Below the pieces are notes generated by a model. It was not told where the DNA came from. It did no database searches and was given only the letters and a program-made list of their open reading frames with translations. The position numbers were made by a program, and so were the translations under genes. From NCBI RefSeq assembly GCF_014207235.1, contig NZ_JACHDA010000002.1, forward strand, positions 653,453 to 717,452: DNA of 64,000 nucleotides, given 5' to 3'. The DNA is from Sphingopyxis sp. JAI128 (GTDB lineage Bacteria > Pseudomonadota > Alphaproteobacteria > Sphingomonadales > Sphingomonadaceae). Positions 38,409-47,165 of this stretch are shown in pieces; position 1 is the stretch's first letter, and each line of letters starts with the position of its first letter.

Positions 38409-39062
38409 TTGGGAATCATCGAGATTCTGGGCGTCGCCGGCAGCCTCAGTCTCCTTGCCGGGTGGCGGCTTTACCTCACGATACTGACGACGGGCACCGC
38501 GATGCATTTCGGCTGGCTGCCGCTTCCCGAACATCTAGCCGCGTTGCAGGTTCTGGCGAGCCCGTGGGTGCTCGGGGTTGCGGCGGTCGGCACGCTGGCG
38601 GAGTTTTTCGCCGACAAGGTCGCGTGGGTCGATTCGGCGTGGGACATGATCCACAGCATCGTCCGGCCGCTCGGCGGCGCTCTGCTCGCGCTCGCGCTGG
38701 TCGATTCATCCGACCCGGCCTGGCAGGTCATCACCTTCCTTCTCGGCGGCGGCGGCGCGTTGCTCAGTCACGGCGCAAAAGCAACGACGCGCGCGGTCGT
38801 CAATGTCAGCCCCGAACCGTTCAGCAATGCAGCAATATCGACCGGCGAAGACGTTGCGACCGGCGGCCTTCTCGCGCTTGCCATCGCCTACCCGCCGCTC
38901 GCGGTCGTCGTCGCGATATTGATGGCGATCGCCGCCGTCGTGGTCATCGTCGCGCTGCGCCGCCTGCTTCGCAACATCAAGGCGACATTGAAAGGTGCGC
39001 TGGGCGATGGCGCTGCCCTGCCGGACACCTCGCCGCCCGCGCCCGATCGCCCCGCGGCATAA
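38409..39062 (+). CDS. DUF4126 family membrane protein
   Basis: The protein of about 217 residues begins GIIEILGVAGSLSLLAGWRL and has five or so hydrophobic segments, with the conserved FFADKVAWVDSAWDMIHSIV and SPEPFSNAAISTGEDV typical of DUF4126. The best start is a TTG at 38409 preceded by GGAGCAGGA; no ATG lies nearby. It is an inner-membrane protein of unknown function. It is convergent with the flavoprotein gene. Confidence 0.78.
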   Translation: MGIIEILGVAGSLSLLAGWRLYLTILTTGTAMHFGWLPLPEHLAALQVLASPWVLGVAAVGTLAEFFADKVAWVDSAWDMIHSIVRPLGGALLALALVDSSDPAWQVITFLLGGGGALLSHGAKATTRAVVNVSPEPFSNAAISTGEDVATGGLLALAIAYPPLAVVVAILMAIAAVVVIVALRRLLRNIKATLKGALGDGAALPDTSPPAPDRPAA

Positions 39063-39084
39063 CCGACCAGGTCCTGCAGAAAGG

Positions 39085-40308
39085 TCAGGCGGGGAGCAAC
39101 GCCTTGAGCGGTGTCTCGGTGTCTGCAAGTTGCTCGGCGGTCGCGCGCAGTCCTGCGGTGACGATCATGCGGCCCTGGACATAGTCCTTGGCCCTGTTGA
39201 CGCAGTCGATCGCGATGACCTTGCCCGCCTTGAGGTAGACGACCGAGAAGTTGCGCGTCGCGGGATCGCCGCGCAGCACGGCCTGATCATGGCCGGTCGA
39301 TAGCCCCGCGGTCTGGAGCTTCAGGTCATATTGGTTCGACCAGAACCAGGGAATCGCATGATAGGGCGCCTCGTCGCCGACGATGCCCTTCGCAACGACA
39401 TTCGCCTGGTCATTGGCATTCTGCACCGATTCAAGCCTGATTTCAGCGCCCTCGGCAAACTCGTTGGCGTGCGCCGCGCAGTCGCCGATCGCATAGACGT
39501 CGGTCAGGCTGGTCTTGCACAATGGATCGACGCGCACGCCGTTGGCGCAATCGGCGCCCGCCGCGACCAACGGCTCGATCGCCGGAACGATTCCGATACC
39601 GACGATGACGAGATCGGCGGCGATCACCTCGCCGTCCGACAGGCGAACGCCGGTGACATGATCGTCGCCCTCGATCGCCTCGACGCAGACGCCGAGGCGG
39701 AGGTCGACGCCATGCTCGCGGTGCTCCCTTTCATAGAAGCGCGACAAATCCTCGCCCGCAACGCGCGCAAGCACGCGGTCCTGCGCTTCCAACAGCACGA
39801 CCTTCTTGCCCGCCTTGGTCAGCACCGCCGCCGCCTCGAGTCCGATATAGCCGCCGCCGATCACGACGATCTGCTTTGCTGTCTCCGACGCCGCCTTCAT
39901 TGCATCGGCATCGGCGCGGGTGCGCACGCCCTGCACGCCGGGCAGGTCGCCGCCGGGAACCGGCAACATGCGCGGCGCTCCGCCGGTCGCCCAGACCAGC
40001 TTGCCGTAGCCGATCGTCTCGCCGCCATCGGTGGTGACGATGTGCGCCGCGGGATCGACGCTGACGACGCGCCGACCCAGCAGCATCGCGACTTCGCGCT
40101 CGTCCCAATATTTGGCGGGGCGCAGCTGGATGCGCTCGAATTCCTTTTCGCCCGCAAAATATTCCTTCGACAAGGGCGGGCGCTCATAGGGCAGTTCTGG
40201 CTCTTCACCGATGATCGCAATGGTCCCGGTGAACTTTTGCGTACGCAGCATCACCGCCACCTGCGCACCGCCATGCCCCGCACCCACGATCACGACGTCG
40301 AACTGCAT
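39085..40308 (-). CDS. FAD-dependent oxidoreductase, ferredoxin/rubredoxin reductase type
   Basis: This 407-residue flavoprotein has two Rossmann motifs: FAD-binding [18 protein letters not shown] at the N-terminus and NAD-binding [19 protein letters not shown] near residue 148. It also has [11 protein letters not shown] for the FAD ribityl chain and a C-terminal reductase domain. This matches ferredoxin reductases of ring-hydroxylating and P450 systems (ThcD/BphA4 type) and rubredoxin reductases. No ferredoxin or oxygenase gene is adjacent, so its partner is unknown. Confidence 0.9.
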   Translation of the reverse strand: MQFDVVIVGAGHGGAQVAVMLRTQKFTGTIAIIGEEPELPYERPPLSKEYFAGEKEFERIQLRPAKYWDEREVAMLLGRRVVSVDPAAHIVTTDGGETIGYGKLVWATGGAPRMLPVPGGDLPGVQGVRTRADADAMKAASETAKQIVVIGGGYIGLEAAAVLTKAGKKVVLLEAQDRVLARVAGEDLSRFYEREHREHGVDLRLGVCVEAIEGDDHVTGVRLSDGEVIAADLVIVGIGIVPAIEPLVAAGADCANGVRVDPLCKTSLTDVYAIGDCAAHANEFAEGAEIRLESVQNANDQANVVAKGIVGDEAPYHAIPWFWSNQYDLKLQTAGLSTGHDQAVLRGDPATRNFSVVYLKAGKVIAIDCVNRAKDYVQGRMIVTAGLRATAEQLADTETPLKALLPA

Positions 40309-40355
40309 TGCCTTTGCCTCCTGCCTCGCCCGTCACGCGGCCCTTGCACGGGACC

Positions 40356-40712
40356 TCAGGCGAGGCAAGCGGGCGCTTGTTTGGCTGGTCGAAAGAAAAG
40401 TTTCGGATCGATGGCGAGGGTGATCCCGCCCGCCGTATCGGCAGCGTCTTGCCGAACAGATCCTCGAAGCGCGCCGACAGGTTGACGGGGATTGAAGGAT
40501 ATCCCGGTCCGCTGTGACGTCTGCGACAGGCGGGGGGCGGGGGGCGGGGGGCGGTCGGCTATCTCGACGCCCGCATGCCGCTGCAACGCGCCGATCCGTT
40601 TCGCGGCTTCGGCCAGTGTCTTTTCGGCCCGCTTCAGCCGGCCTCGCGTATCGAGGAGCAAGATGCCCAGGATGATGATCGCCAGAAAGGCGAAGAAATC
40701 GAACACCCGCAT
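40356..40712 (-). CDS. Hypothetical single-pass membrane protein, 118 residues
   Basis: The N-terminus is a membrane helix (FFAFLAIIILGILLLD), then a short coiled-coil-like segment (RLKRAEKTLAEAAKRIGAL) and a proline-rich tail. It is not recognisable beyond this. The layout resembles small alphaproteobacterial membrane proteins often seen near phage-shock-like or envelope genes. It lies between copB and the flavoprotein on the same strand. Confidence 0.6.
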   Translation of the reverse strand: MRVFDFFAFLAIIILGILLLDTRGRLKRAEKTLAEAAKRIGALQRHAGVEIADRPPPPAPRLSQTSQRTGISFNPRQPVGALRGSVRQDAADTAGGITLAIDPKLFFRPAKQAPACLA

Positions 40713-40784
40713 CCTTTCGCCCCCCCTTCCCCAGCAGGCGGGAGCGAAAAGATCGACGCCCTTATCGGTGGGCGGTCAGCGCCG

Positions 40785-41765
40785 TCAGAACCAGGCCTTG
40801 ATGCCCATGACCAAGAATGTGCCCTCCGGATTCTCGCCCGCCAACCGAGCGAAGCCTGCGGTGTCGCCGACCTTGCGCGCCCATTCGACCCCCACATAGG
40901 GCGCGAATTCGCGGACGATCTCGTAGCGGAGCCGAAGGCCGAGTTCGATATCGGAAAGCCCCGAACCGATGCCGCTTTCGGGCACGTCCTGCCACGCGAA
41001 ATTCGCCTCCACCCTCGGCTGCAGGATCAGCCTCTGCGTGATCCGCTGGTCGTAGCTGGCATCGACCCGGGCGAGCAGGTCGCCCTTGGTCGACAGGAAC
41101 AGCGCACCCTCGACCTCGAACCAATAGGGCGCAAGCCCCTCGAAGCCGAGCGTCGCATAGCTGCGGTCGGGCCCGCGCCCGAAATCCTGGCGCACGCCCG
41201 CCTGCGCGTTGAAATAAGGCCCGATCGCACGGCTGTAGAGCGCCTGCACCTCGCCGTTTTCAACGCCTTCGCCGAACACCGTCTCGCCTTCGCTTTTCAA
41301 TGTCAGCCGGTTGATGTCGCCGCCGTACCAGGCCTCGCCTTCCCAGCGGAAACCATCGCGGCCCTTGCGCGCCTGATATTCAGCGAGGTTCAGGCTGACG
41401 AAGCCAAGCTGCTGCGCGCCATTTTCCTTCATCATTTCGTGGCGCGAATGCTCCATCGCAGCCGCGGGGAAGATGCGATCGGCATACCATTCGGTCGGCG
41501 GCGGCGGCGCGGGGGCATCGCCCGGCGGCAGGTCGGTGCCGCTCTTCCCCGCAGTTTCGAAGATCGCCTCCATATCGTGTGCTGGAGCCGACATCGGCGT
41601 GCAATGCCCCATGCTGGCATGTTCGGGGGTGCAGGCCGGGGCATCGGCCTCGCGCTGTTGCGCGGAGTGCGAACCATGCGCCGAATGATCCATCGTCTGC
41701 GCCGCAGCGGGCACCGCGACGGCAAGCGACGCGATGCCCGCGAGGAACAGCGCGCGCCGGGTCAT
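40785..41765 (-). CDS. copB: Copper resistance protein B (outer-membrane)
   Basis: This 326-residue protein has a signal peptide (ALFLAGIASLAVAVPAAAQ), a Met/His-rich N-terminal region (TMDHSAHGSHSAQQ and CTPEHASMGHC) and a C-terminal beta-barrel domain of the CopB/PcoB family (EGEAWYGGDINRLTLKSEGE, DIELGLRLRYEIVREFAPYV). CopB is thought to move or store copper at the outer membrane in partnership with CopA. The ATG overlaps the copA stop codon (ATGA), so the two are co-translated. The undecapeptide CTPEHASMGHC is nearly repeated in CopA. Confidence 0.94.
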   Translation of the reverse strand: MTRRALFLAGIASLAVAVPAAAQTMDHSAHGSHSAQQREADAPACTPEHASMGHCTPMSAPAHDMEAIFETAGKSGTDLPPGDAPAPPPPTEWYADRIFPAAAMEHSRHEMMKENGAQQLGFVSLNLAEYQARKGRDGFRWEGEAWYGGDINRLTLKSEGETVFGEGVENGEVQALYSRAIGPYFNAQAGVRQDFGRGPDRSYATLGFEGLAPYWFEVEGALFLSTKGDLLARVDASYDQRITQRLILQPRVEANFAWQDVPESGIGSGLSDIELGLRLRYEIVREFAPYVGVEWARKVGDTAGFARLAGENPEGTFLVMGIKAWF

Positions 41766-43552
41766 GCGGCGGCGCCCTTCGGGCGGACGCTGACGACGCG
41801 CATCATGCCGGCATGCATATGATAGAGGAGGTGACAGTGAAACGCCCAGTCGCCCAGCGCATCGGCGGTAAAGTCGAAGCTCGCCGTGCCGCCCGGCTGG
41901 ACGAGCACCGTATGCTTGCGCGGCGAGCGATCGCCCTTCCCCGTCACCAGTTCGAAAAAATGGCCGTGCAGGTGGATGGGGTGACTCATCATGGAGTCGT
42001 TGATCAAATTGATCCGCACGCGCTCGCCCAGCGTGAAGGGGATGGGTTCGTGATGGTCGGACATCTTTACCCCGTCGAACGACCACATGAAGCGCTCCAT
42101 GTTCCCCGTCAGATGGATGTCGATCGAGCGCGACGCGGCGCGCACGTCGGGATTGCGGTCGAGCGCGACAAGGTCGTGATAGGTCAACACCTTGTGCAGC
42201 GCATTTTTCAGCCCCTGCCCTGGCTCCCCCATGCGTTCGACCGGCATCGGCGATATCGTCTGGACGCCCGGATCGCGCTTTACCTGCGGCGCGACGCTGA
42301 AGTCGCGCATGCTGTGGTTCATGCCGCCCGAACCATGACCCATGGCGGCATGATCCGCCGCTGCGTCGTCGGCGGGCGGGAGGACGCAGTGGTCCATGGC
42401 CGCATGTTCGGGCGCGCACGACGCATCGCCGCCGCTCACCATCGCGCCCATTCCCATATCCTGCATCGTCGCGAGCGGACGTTCGCGGAGCGGCGGCACC
42501 TCGGCGACCAGGCCCGTACGCGGCGTCAGCGTCGCGCGCGCCATGCCCGAGCGGTCGTTCGCCTCGGCAACGATCGAATAGGCGCGATCCTCGACCGGGT
42601 TGACGATCACGTCATAGGTTTCGGCAACTGCGATCTGGAATTCGTCGATTTGGGTCGGCACGATGTTGAGACCGTCGGCCTGCACGACCGTCATGCGCAG
42701 CCCCGGGATACGAAGGTTGAAGATCGACATCGCCGAGGCGTTGATGACGCGCAATCGCACGCGCTCGCCAGGACGGAAGAGACCGGTCCAGTTGTCGCGC
42801 GGACCATGGCCGTTGACGAGGAAACTGTATGTCGAACCGCTGACGTCGGCGATGTCGGCCGGGTCCATCCGCATCGCACCCCACTCGATGCGATCCTTGA
42901 GCGGCTGGTCCTTGCCCGCTAGCAGCCCGCCGAGCGTCTGGCGTTGCCTGTTGAAATGGCCGGGATCGACCTTGAGCTTGCGGAAGATTTCCTCGGGCGA
43001 CAGCCGGCTGTGATCCGACAGCAGGATGACATGCTCGCGGTCGTATCCGATCGGGTCGGCGTCCGCGGGGTCGATGACGATCGGCCCGTAATGACCGAGC
43101 TGTTCCTGCAACCCCGAATGGCTGTGGTACCAATAGGTCCCCGACTGGACGACGGGGAATTCATAGACGAAGGTCGATTTCGGCTTGATGCCTGGAAAAC
43201 TGACCCCCGGCACGCCGTCCATGTGAAAGGGCAGGATCAACCCGTGCCAGTGGATCGAACTATCCTCGTCGAGGTCGTTGACCACGGTCAGGCGCGCGGT
43301 CTGTCCTTCCTTCAGCCGCACGAGCGGCGCCGGCACTGTGCCGTTGATCCCGATCGCGCGGCTGGCCTTGCCGTCGATCCGCACCGTCTGGCGCGCGATG
43401 CGCAGGGTGATGTCGCTCCCCGACACGGTCGGCAGTGTCGACGCGATGCCGGCCGATACCGGCTGCGCCCAAGCCGGGAACCACGGCGCGAGCGCCGCCG
43501 CCGCGCCGCCGCCCAACGCCCCGCCGACGAAACGGCGCCTGTCTATCTGCAT
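41762..43552 (-). CDS. copA: Copper resistance protein A, multicopper oxidase
   Basis: This 596-residue periplasmic oxidase has a twin-arginine signal (IDRRRFVGGALGGGAAAAL) and all four copper-ligand motifs: HWHG in SSIHWHGLILPFH, HSH in YWYHSHSGLQEQ, HPIHLHGHFFEL, and HCHLLYHMHAGMM near the C-terminus. A Met/His-rich insertion lies around residues 360-420 (MGMGAMVSGGDASCAPEHAA, then DHAAMGHGSGGMNHSM), where CopA proteins bind extra copper. It oxidises Cu(I). The gene is first of the copAB pair and follows the sigma-factor gene by 90 bases. Confidence 0.96.
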   Translation of the reverse strand: MQIDRRRFVGGALGGGAAAALAPWFPAWAQPVSAGIASTLPTVSGSDITLRIARQTVRIDGKASRAIGINGTVPAPLVRLKEGQTARLTVVNDLDEDSSIHWHGLILPFHMDGVPGVSFPGIKPKSTFVYEFPVVQSGTYWYHSHSGLQEQLGHYGPIVIDPADADPIGYDREHVILLSDHSRLSPEEIFRKLKVDPGHFNRQRQTLGGLLAGKDQPLKDRIEWGAMRMDPADIADVSGSTYSFLVNGHGPRDNWTGLFRPGERVRLRVINASAMSIFNLRIPGLRMTVVQADGLNIVPTQIDEFQIAVAETYDVIVNPVEDRAYSIVAEANDRSGMARATLTPRTGLVAEVPPLRERPLATMQDMGMGAMVSGGDASCAPEHAAMDHCVLPPADDAAADHAAMGHGSGGMNHSMRDFSVAPQVKRDPGVQTISPMPVERMGEPGQGLKNALHKVLTYHDLVALDRNPDVRAASRSIDIHLTGNMERFMWSFDGVKMSDHHEPIPFTLGERVRINLINDSMMSHPIHLHGHFFELVTGKGDRSPRKHTVLVQPGGTASFDFTADALGDWAFHCHLLYHMHAGMMRVVSVRPKGAAA

Positions 43553-43642
43553 GATCTTCCCGATTGTTTAGGATTGCTTGTCTCTCTTACGCAGCGCCAC
43601 GGATCGCCCCTCGCCGCAATCGGATGTTTTGACCGCCGCCCG

Positions 43643-44215
43643 CTATTCTCCGGGCGAGGCGAGCAGCGACCGCAATTTGGCGCGCCCGCGGTACAGCCGC
43701 GTTTCGACCGTCTTTTCGCTGATGCGCAGCAATTCGGCCGCTTCCGACTGGCTGAGTTGCTCGACGCCGCGCAATATCAAAACCTCGCGCAGATTGCGCG
43801 GCAGCGCGGCCATCGCGGCGCGGACGCGTGCCAGTTGGGCACGGTCGGCCGCTTCCGCATCGGGCGCCGGCGCGTCGCTCGCCACATGCTGCGCGCTGTC
43901 GAGCGGCAGGGCACGCGCGAAAAAGGCGCGTACTGCGCGGCGCCGCGCCCAGTCGCGGCATTTATTGATCGCGATGCGCGAAATCCAGACACGAAAAGGC
44001 CGTTCGCGATCGTAGCGCGCGATCGCCGCGAAGGCGGCGACGAATGTTTCCTGCGTCAAATCCATCGCTTCGTCGGCGTCGGCGACATGCGCGCTGATCA
44101 GGCGAAACACCGGCGCCTTGTGGCGCGCCAGCAGCGCACGATAGGCATGCTCCGCTCCGCCCCCGGCAAGCGCGGCGAGTTCGCCGTCGCTACATTGCGA
44201 AAGATCGCGTCTCAC
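43643..44215 (-). CDS. ECF sigma factor, CnrH-like by position
   Basis: This 190-residue sigma factor has region 2 in DADEAMDLTQETFVAAFAAI, the promoter-melting FRVWISRIAINKCRDWARRR, and the region 4 helix-turn-helix LSQSEAAELLRISEKTVETR followed by LYRGRAKLRS. The start is a GTG whose bases overlap the TGA of the metal-sensor gene (GTGA), so translation is coupled. By analogy with CnrH of Cupriavidus it should be released from a CnrY-like anti-sigma factor when the CnrX-like sensor binds metal, and then switch on copAB. This role is inferred from gene order and partner proteins. Confidence 0.88.
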   Translation of the reverse strand: MRRDLSQCSDGELAALAGGGAEHAYRALLARHKAPVFRLISAHVADADEAMDLTQETFVAAFAAIARYDRERPFRVWISRIAINKCRDWARRRAVRAFFARALPLDSAQHVASDAPAPDAEAADRAQLARVRAAMAALPRNLREVLILRGVEQLSQSEAAELLRISEKTVETRLYRGRAKLRSLLASPGE

Positions 44216-44652
44216 CGCGCGTCGGCGGTGAGCGCCCCGGCCACGACCTTGTCGAAATCCGCAGCCTGATCGCGATCGAGTATGTCGCGCATCGCGAACA
44301 GGTGCTGGAGCGTTTCCTTCTGCATGTCGCCCATGACCTTGTGCATATGGTCGATCGCCACAGTGACCCGCGGACCATAGCCATGCTCGGCCTCGATTGC
44401 CCGGGCAAGCTCGATATTGGCCGCACGCATCTCACGCTCCAGCACCTCGCGCCGCGCCTTGAATCGCGCCTCGACAGGATCGAGCTTGCGCTGCTGTCCG
44501 GGCGAAAGTTCCAATTCCTTGTGCAGCAGCGCGTGCAATTCGGTCTCGTTCGCGCGTGGCGCATCGACCAGCGCGCGGCCGAGGAACACGCCGGCGAGCG
44601 CCGCCAGAAAAGCGATCAGGCCCACCACGAGCAAGCGTCGCAGCGACATCAT
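44212..44652 (-). CDS. CnrX-like periplasmic heavy-metal sensor
   Basis: This 146-residue protein has one N-terminal membrane anchor (LLVVGLIAFLAALAGVFLG) and a helical periplasmic domain of the metal-resistance family (Pfam Metal_resist). The five metal ligands known in CnrX (His42, His46, Glu63, His119, Met123) have exact counterparts at His40, His44, Glu61, His117 and Met121: HALLH, then PVE, then HLFAM, with identical spacing and a constant offset of two. CnrX senses Co and Ni; here the gene precedes copper resistance genes, so the metal is uncertain. ATGA overlap joins it to the CnrY-like gene upstream, and GTGA joins it to the sigma gene downstream. Confidence 0.88.
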   Translation of the reverse strand: MMSLRRLLVVGLIAFLAALAGVFLGRALVDAPRANETELHALLHKELELSPGQQRKLDPVEARFKARREVLEREMRAANIELARAIEAEHGYGPRVTVAIDHMHKVMGDMQKETLQHLFAMRDILDRDQAADFDKVVAGALTADAR

Positions 44653-44912
44653 GAATGCGAATCCAGTGGGGTTGCGGGCGCGAGCGGGGTCATCGGGCTG
44701 GCCGCGACGGCCGCCGTGGAAAAACTGCTCCCCGCGACAACACCGCCGCCCAGCGAAACAAACGCCGCAACCGCCATCATGCGATTGAGCAGCGCGGCCT
44801 CGCGCCGCCGCGCCGCGAGCGCATCCAGGACGCGGTCGTCGAGCGCGTCGAGCGCGGCCGGCGTCGCCGCACCCGCCAGGATTCGCAATTCGTCGTCCAT
44901 CGGCTTCGCCAT
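44649..44912 (-). CDS. CnrY-like membrane anti-sigma protein
   Basis: This 87-residue protein has a cytosolic N-terminal half rich in acidic and Leu/Ala helices (DELRILAGAATPAALDALDD), one membrane segment (MMAVAAFVSLGGGVVAGSSF) and a short periplasmic tail. This size and topology match CnrY, which holds its sigma factor with a short cytosolic helix. GGAAGGA lies 4 bases before the ATG. It is first in a three-gene set (CnrY-, CnrX- and CnrH-like) with overlapping stop/start codons. Sequence identity to CnrY cannot be judged by eye, so the assignment rests on topology and order. Confidence 0.75.
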   Translation of the reverse strand: MAKPMDDELRILAGAATPAALDALDDRVLDALAARRREAALLNRMMAVAAFVSLGGGVVAGSSFSTAAVAASPMTPLAPATPLDSHS

Positions 44913-44925
44913 TCCTTCCAGACCC

Positions 44926-44950
44926 GGATACGCACGCCGCTGCGTTATCC
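44926..44950 (-). promoter_or_regulatory. Imperfect inverted repeat upstream of the CnrYXH-like operon
   Basis: On the minus strand GGATAACGCA and TGCGTATCC flank GCGGCG, 13 bases before the CnrY-like start. It probably lies in the operon promoter. The copA upstream region contains a weakly similar GGCGCTGCGTAA, which could be a second target of the same sigma factor. Confidence 0.35.
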
Positions 44951-45000
44951 CTCAACCTACGCTGCGGCCCGCTGCGCAATAGCGCGAACCCACATCCGGT

Positions 45001-45451
45001 GGGAATATCTTGTCGACGAGGCGCCGACGGAGGGAGCTTGGGACATTAGCGTCCTGCCATCCGGTCGGTATCGGCGATGGCGCGCGCGAAATCCTGGGGC
45101 GCTTCCTGCGGCAGTGAATGCAGGCTGTCCGGACGCCCCCAGTCGCACTCCCCGACGCATCCCCGGCTGCACGGGATAAAAATCGGTGGCGAAGTGGCTC
45201 GCGGTCAACCCAGCGCGCCCTCGGGCACCTCGACCCGTTCCGCATGGCTTCGGGGGGGCGTAGCCCCAGGCGACACGGTCGCCTATTGCAAAGTCCGTAA
45301 CGCCCTCGCCGACCGCGACCACCCGGCCCGCCCCTTCGGCCCCGATCACCTTGGGGCCTGGAACGTCGGTCCACGCCATGCCCCGGCCCACGCCGATATC
45401 CATGAAATGACGCCGGCCGCCCCGACCGCGACGATCAAAATGAATGTTCAA
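45001..45451 (-). pseudogene. Zinc-type quinone oxidoreductase/alcohol dehydrogenase relic
   Basis: The frame contains HFMDIGVGRGMAWTDVPGPK followed by GAEGAGRVVAVGEGVTDFAI and GDRVAW, which is the N-terminal GroES-like domain of quinone oxidoreductases. After GYAPP the frame shifts (HAERVEVPEGAL is in another frame), and no Rossmann domain follows. Only about 100 recognisable residues of a normal 325 remain. Confidence 0.65.
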
Positions 45452-45538
45452 CAGAAAAAGATGGGAGCGGCCAGCACTTCGCGACCGATCGGGATCGAGG
45501 TTGGCCGGAGCGGCAATCTTCGCGCTCCGGCCAGGCCC

Positions 45539-46510
45539 TTATCCGCGAATGAAGGCGAGCATGTCCGCGTTGATCTCGTCGGCGTTGGTCGCCGCCATCC
45601 CGTGCGGATAGCCGTCATAGGTTTTGAGCACGCCCTTCGCGAGCAGCTTCGCCGACAAGGGCGCCGAGTCCGCATAGGGGACGACCTGATCGTCGGTGCC
45701 GTGCATGACCAGCGTCGGCACCTGGATTTTTTTCAGATCGTCGGTGAAGTCGGTTTCCGAAAAGGCCCTGATGCAGTCATAATGCGCCTTGGCGCTGCCC
45801 ACCATGCCCTGGCGCCACCAATTCTGGATCAGGCCCTTGCTGATCTTCGCGCCGTCGCGGTTGAAGCCGTAAAAGGGCCCCGAGGCGATATCGAGATAGA
45901 ATTGCGAGCGATCGGCCGCGAGCGCCTGGCGAAAACCGTCGAATACCTCAATCGGCAGGCCGCCGGGGTTGCTCGACTTCTTGACCATCACCGGCGGGAC
46001 AGCGCCGACCAGGACCAGTTTCGAGACCGTGCCCGGCTTGGCGCGCGCAACATAATGAGCCGCTTCACCGCCGCCGGTCGAATGGCCGATATGCACCGCA
46101 TCCTTCAGACCCAGCTCGGCGACCAGCGCCGCAACGTCGGCGGCATAGGTGTCCATGTCGTTTCCGGTGTCGGTCTGGGTCGATCGGCCGTGTCCGCGCC
46201 GGTCGTGCGCGATCACGCGATAGCCCTGCGACAGGAAGAACAGCATTTGATTGTCCCATTCGTCGGCGGTCAGAGGCCAGCCGTGATGAAAAACGAGCGG
46301 CTGCGCGTCGCGCGGCCCCCAATCCTTGTAAAAAATCTGCACGCCGTCGGCTGCCGTAATGAAATTCATCGGATGGACTCCTTGGTTTGCGGAAGGGAAA
46401 GATACACCGAAACTTGCATCGGGCCAGGGCAGGACAGCCGCGATCGCCGTGCCGCCCCCGACAACGACAAACGACCGACGATCGATCATGAATTCTTCCA
46501 ATATCGTCAT
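45539..46510 (-). CDS. Alpha/beta hydrolase, non-haem chloroperoxidase type, exported
   Basis: The protein of about 323 residues begins with a possible twin-arginine-like signal ([20 protein letters not shown]) and then an alpha/beta hydrolase fold. The oxyanion [14 protein letters not shown], the nucleophile elbow GHSTGGGE, the acid in [12 protein letters not shown] and the final His in [14 protein letters not shown] form the full catalytic set. The sequence is close to bacterial cofactor-free haloperoxidases/esterases. A secreted member is unusual but the N-terminus supports it. Possible starts are ATGs at 46510 and 46489. Confidence 0.88.
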   Translation of the reverse strand: MTILEEFMIDRRSFVVVGGGTAIAAVLPWPDASFGVSFPSANQGVHPMNFITAADGVQIFYKDWGPRDAQPLVFHHGWPLTADEWDNQMLFFLSQGYRVIAHDRRGHGRSTQTDTGNDMDTYAADVAALVAELGLKDAVHIGHSTGGGEAAHYVARAKPGTVSKLVLVGAVPPVMVKKSSNPGGLPIEVFDGFRQALAADRSQFYLDIASGPFYGFNRDGAKISKGLIQNWWRQGMVGSAKAHYDCIRAFSETDFTDDLKKIQVPTLVMHGTDDQVVPYADSAPLSAKLLAKGVLKTYDGYPHGMAATNADEINADMLAFIRG

Positions 46511-46711
46511 CTTCGATCCCCTGACTGGATAGTGCGGAAACATGTCCGTGCCCGACCCGACAATCCGAACGAACCCCTATTGCCCCTCCGCAACATTTTT
46601 GTGCACCATGCAAAGGACCGGCCGGACCTATCCCATGGTCGAACAGCGACGGCGGGATTTCGGGAGTCCGGCGATCCGCGAACGATTTTCGCCGCCGCCT
46701 CGACCCGGCGT

Positions 46712-47137
46712 TCAGGCCGGGCGCGTCCGCGCCGGCAGCAAGCTGCCCTCGATACCGCCGGGCCAGGGTGTCACCGTCTCCCCCGCGACCTGCCATGCCC
46801 CTTCGTCATTCCGCAGCCGAAGCTCGTACATCGCAGGTGGCAAATCCGGGCTCATCCGGCGATAGAGTATTGCGGTGGCATGATTGCCCTGCTGTTCGAT
46901 ATGCAGGACGCGGTGCTCGGTCGACAACGGCCGTTCGCCGGCGTCGCGGCGGGATCGAAACTCGGCGAAGGAATCCGCGCGGCTGACGCGCCGCACCTCG
47001 CCGTCGCCGCCGAGCACAAGAAAGCTCTGGTCGGCGGTGTAGAGCGGCTCCATTCCATCGACGTCATAGGCGCTGCCAATATGGACGATGTCGTGGATCA
47101 GCGTTTCGATCGCGGGATCGATGGGGGATTGGGTCAT
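46712..47137 (-). CDS. SnoaL/NTF2-like family protein
   Basis: This 141-residue protein has the layout of small cone-shaped alpha+beta (NTF2-like) proteins: N-terminal helices (IDPAIETLIHDIVHIGSAYD), then LYTADQSFLVLGGDGEVRRV and strands ending in YELRLRNDEGAWQVAGETV. These proteins often act as isomerases or cyclases on small ligands or simply bind them. GGAAGGAAAAATC precedes the ATG at 47137. It lies 28 bases downstream of the SDR gene and is likely co-transcribed with it. Confidence 0.75.
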   Translation of the reverse strand: MTQSPIDPAIETLIHDIVHIGSAYDVDGMEPLYTADQSFLVLGGDGEVRRVSRADSFAEFRSRRDAGERPLSTEHRVLHIEQQGNHATAILYRRMSPDLPPAMYELRLRNDEGAWQVAGETVTPWPGGIEGSLLPARTRPA

Positions 47138-47165
47138 GATTTTTCCTTCCGGTGGAGACGGCCGA

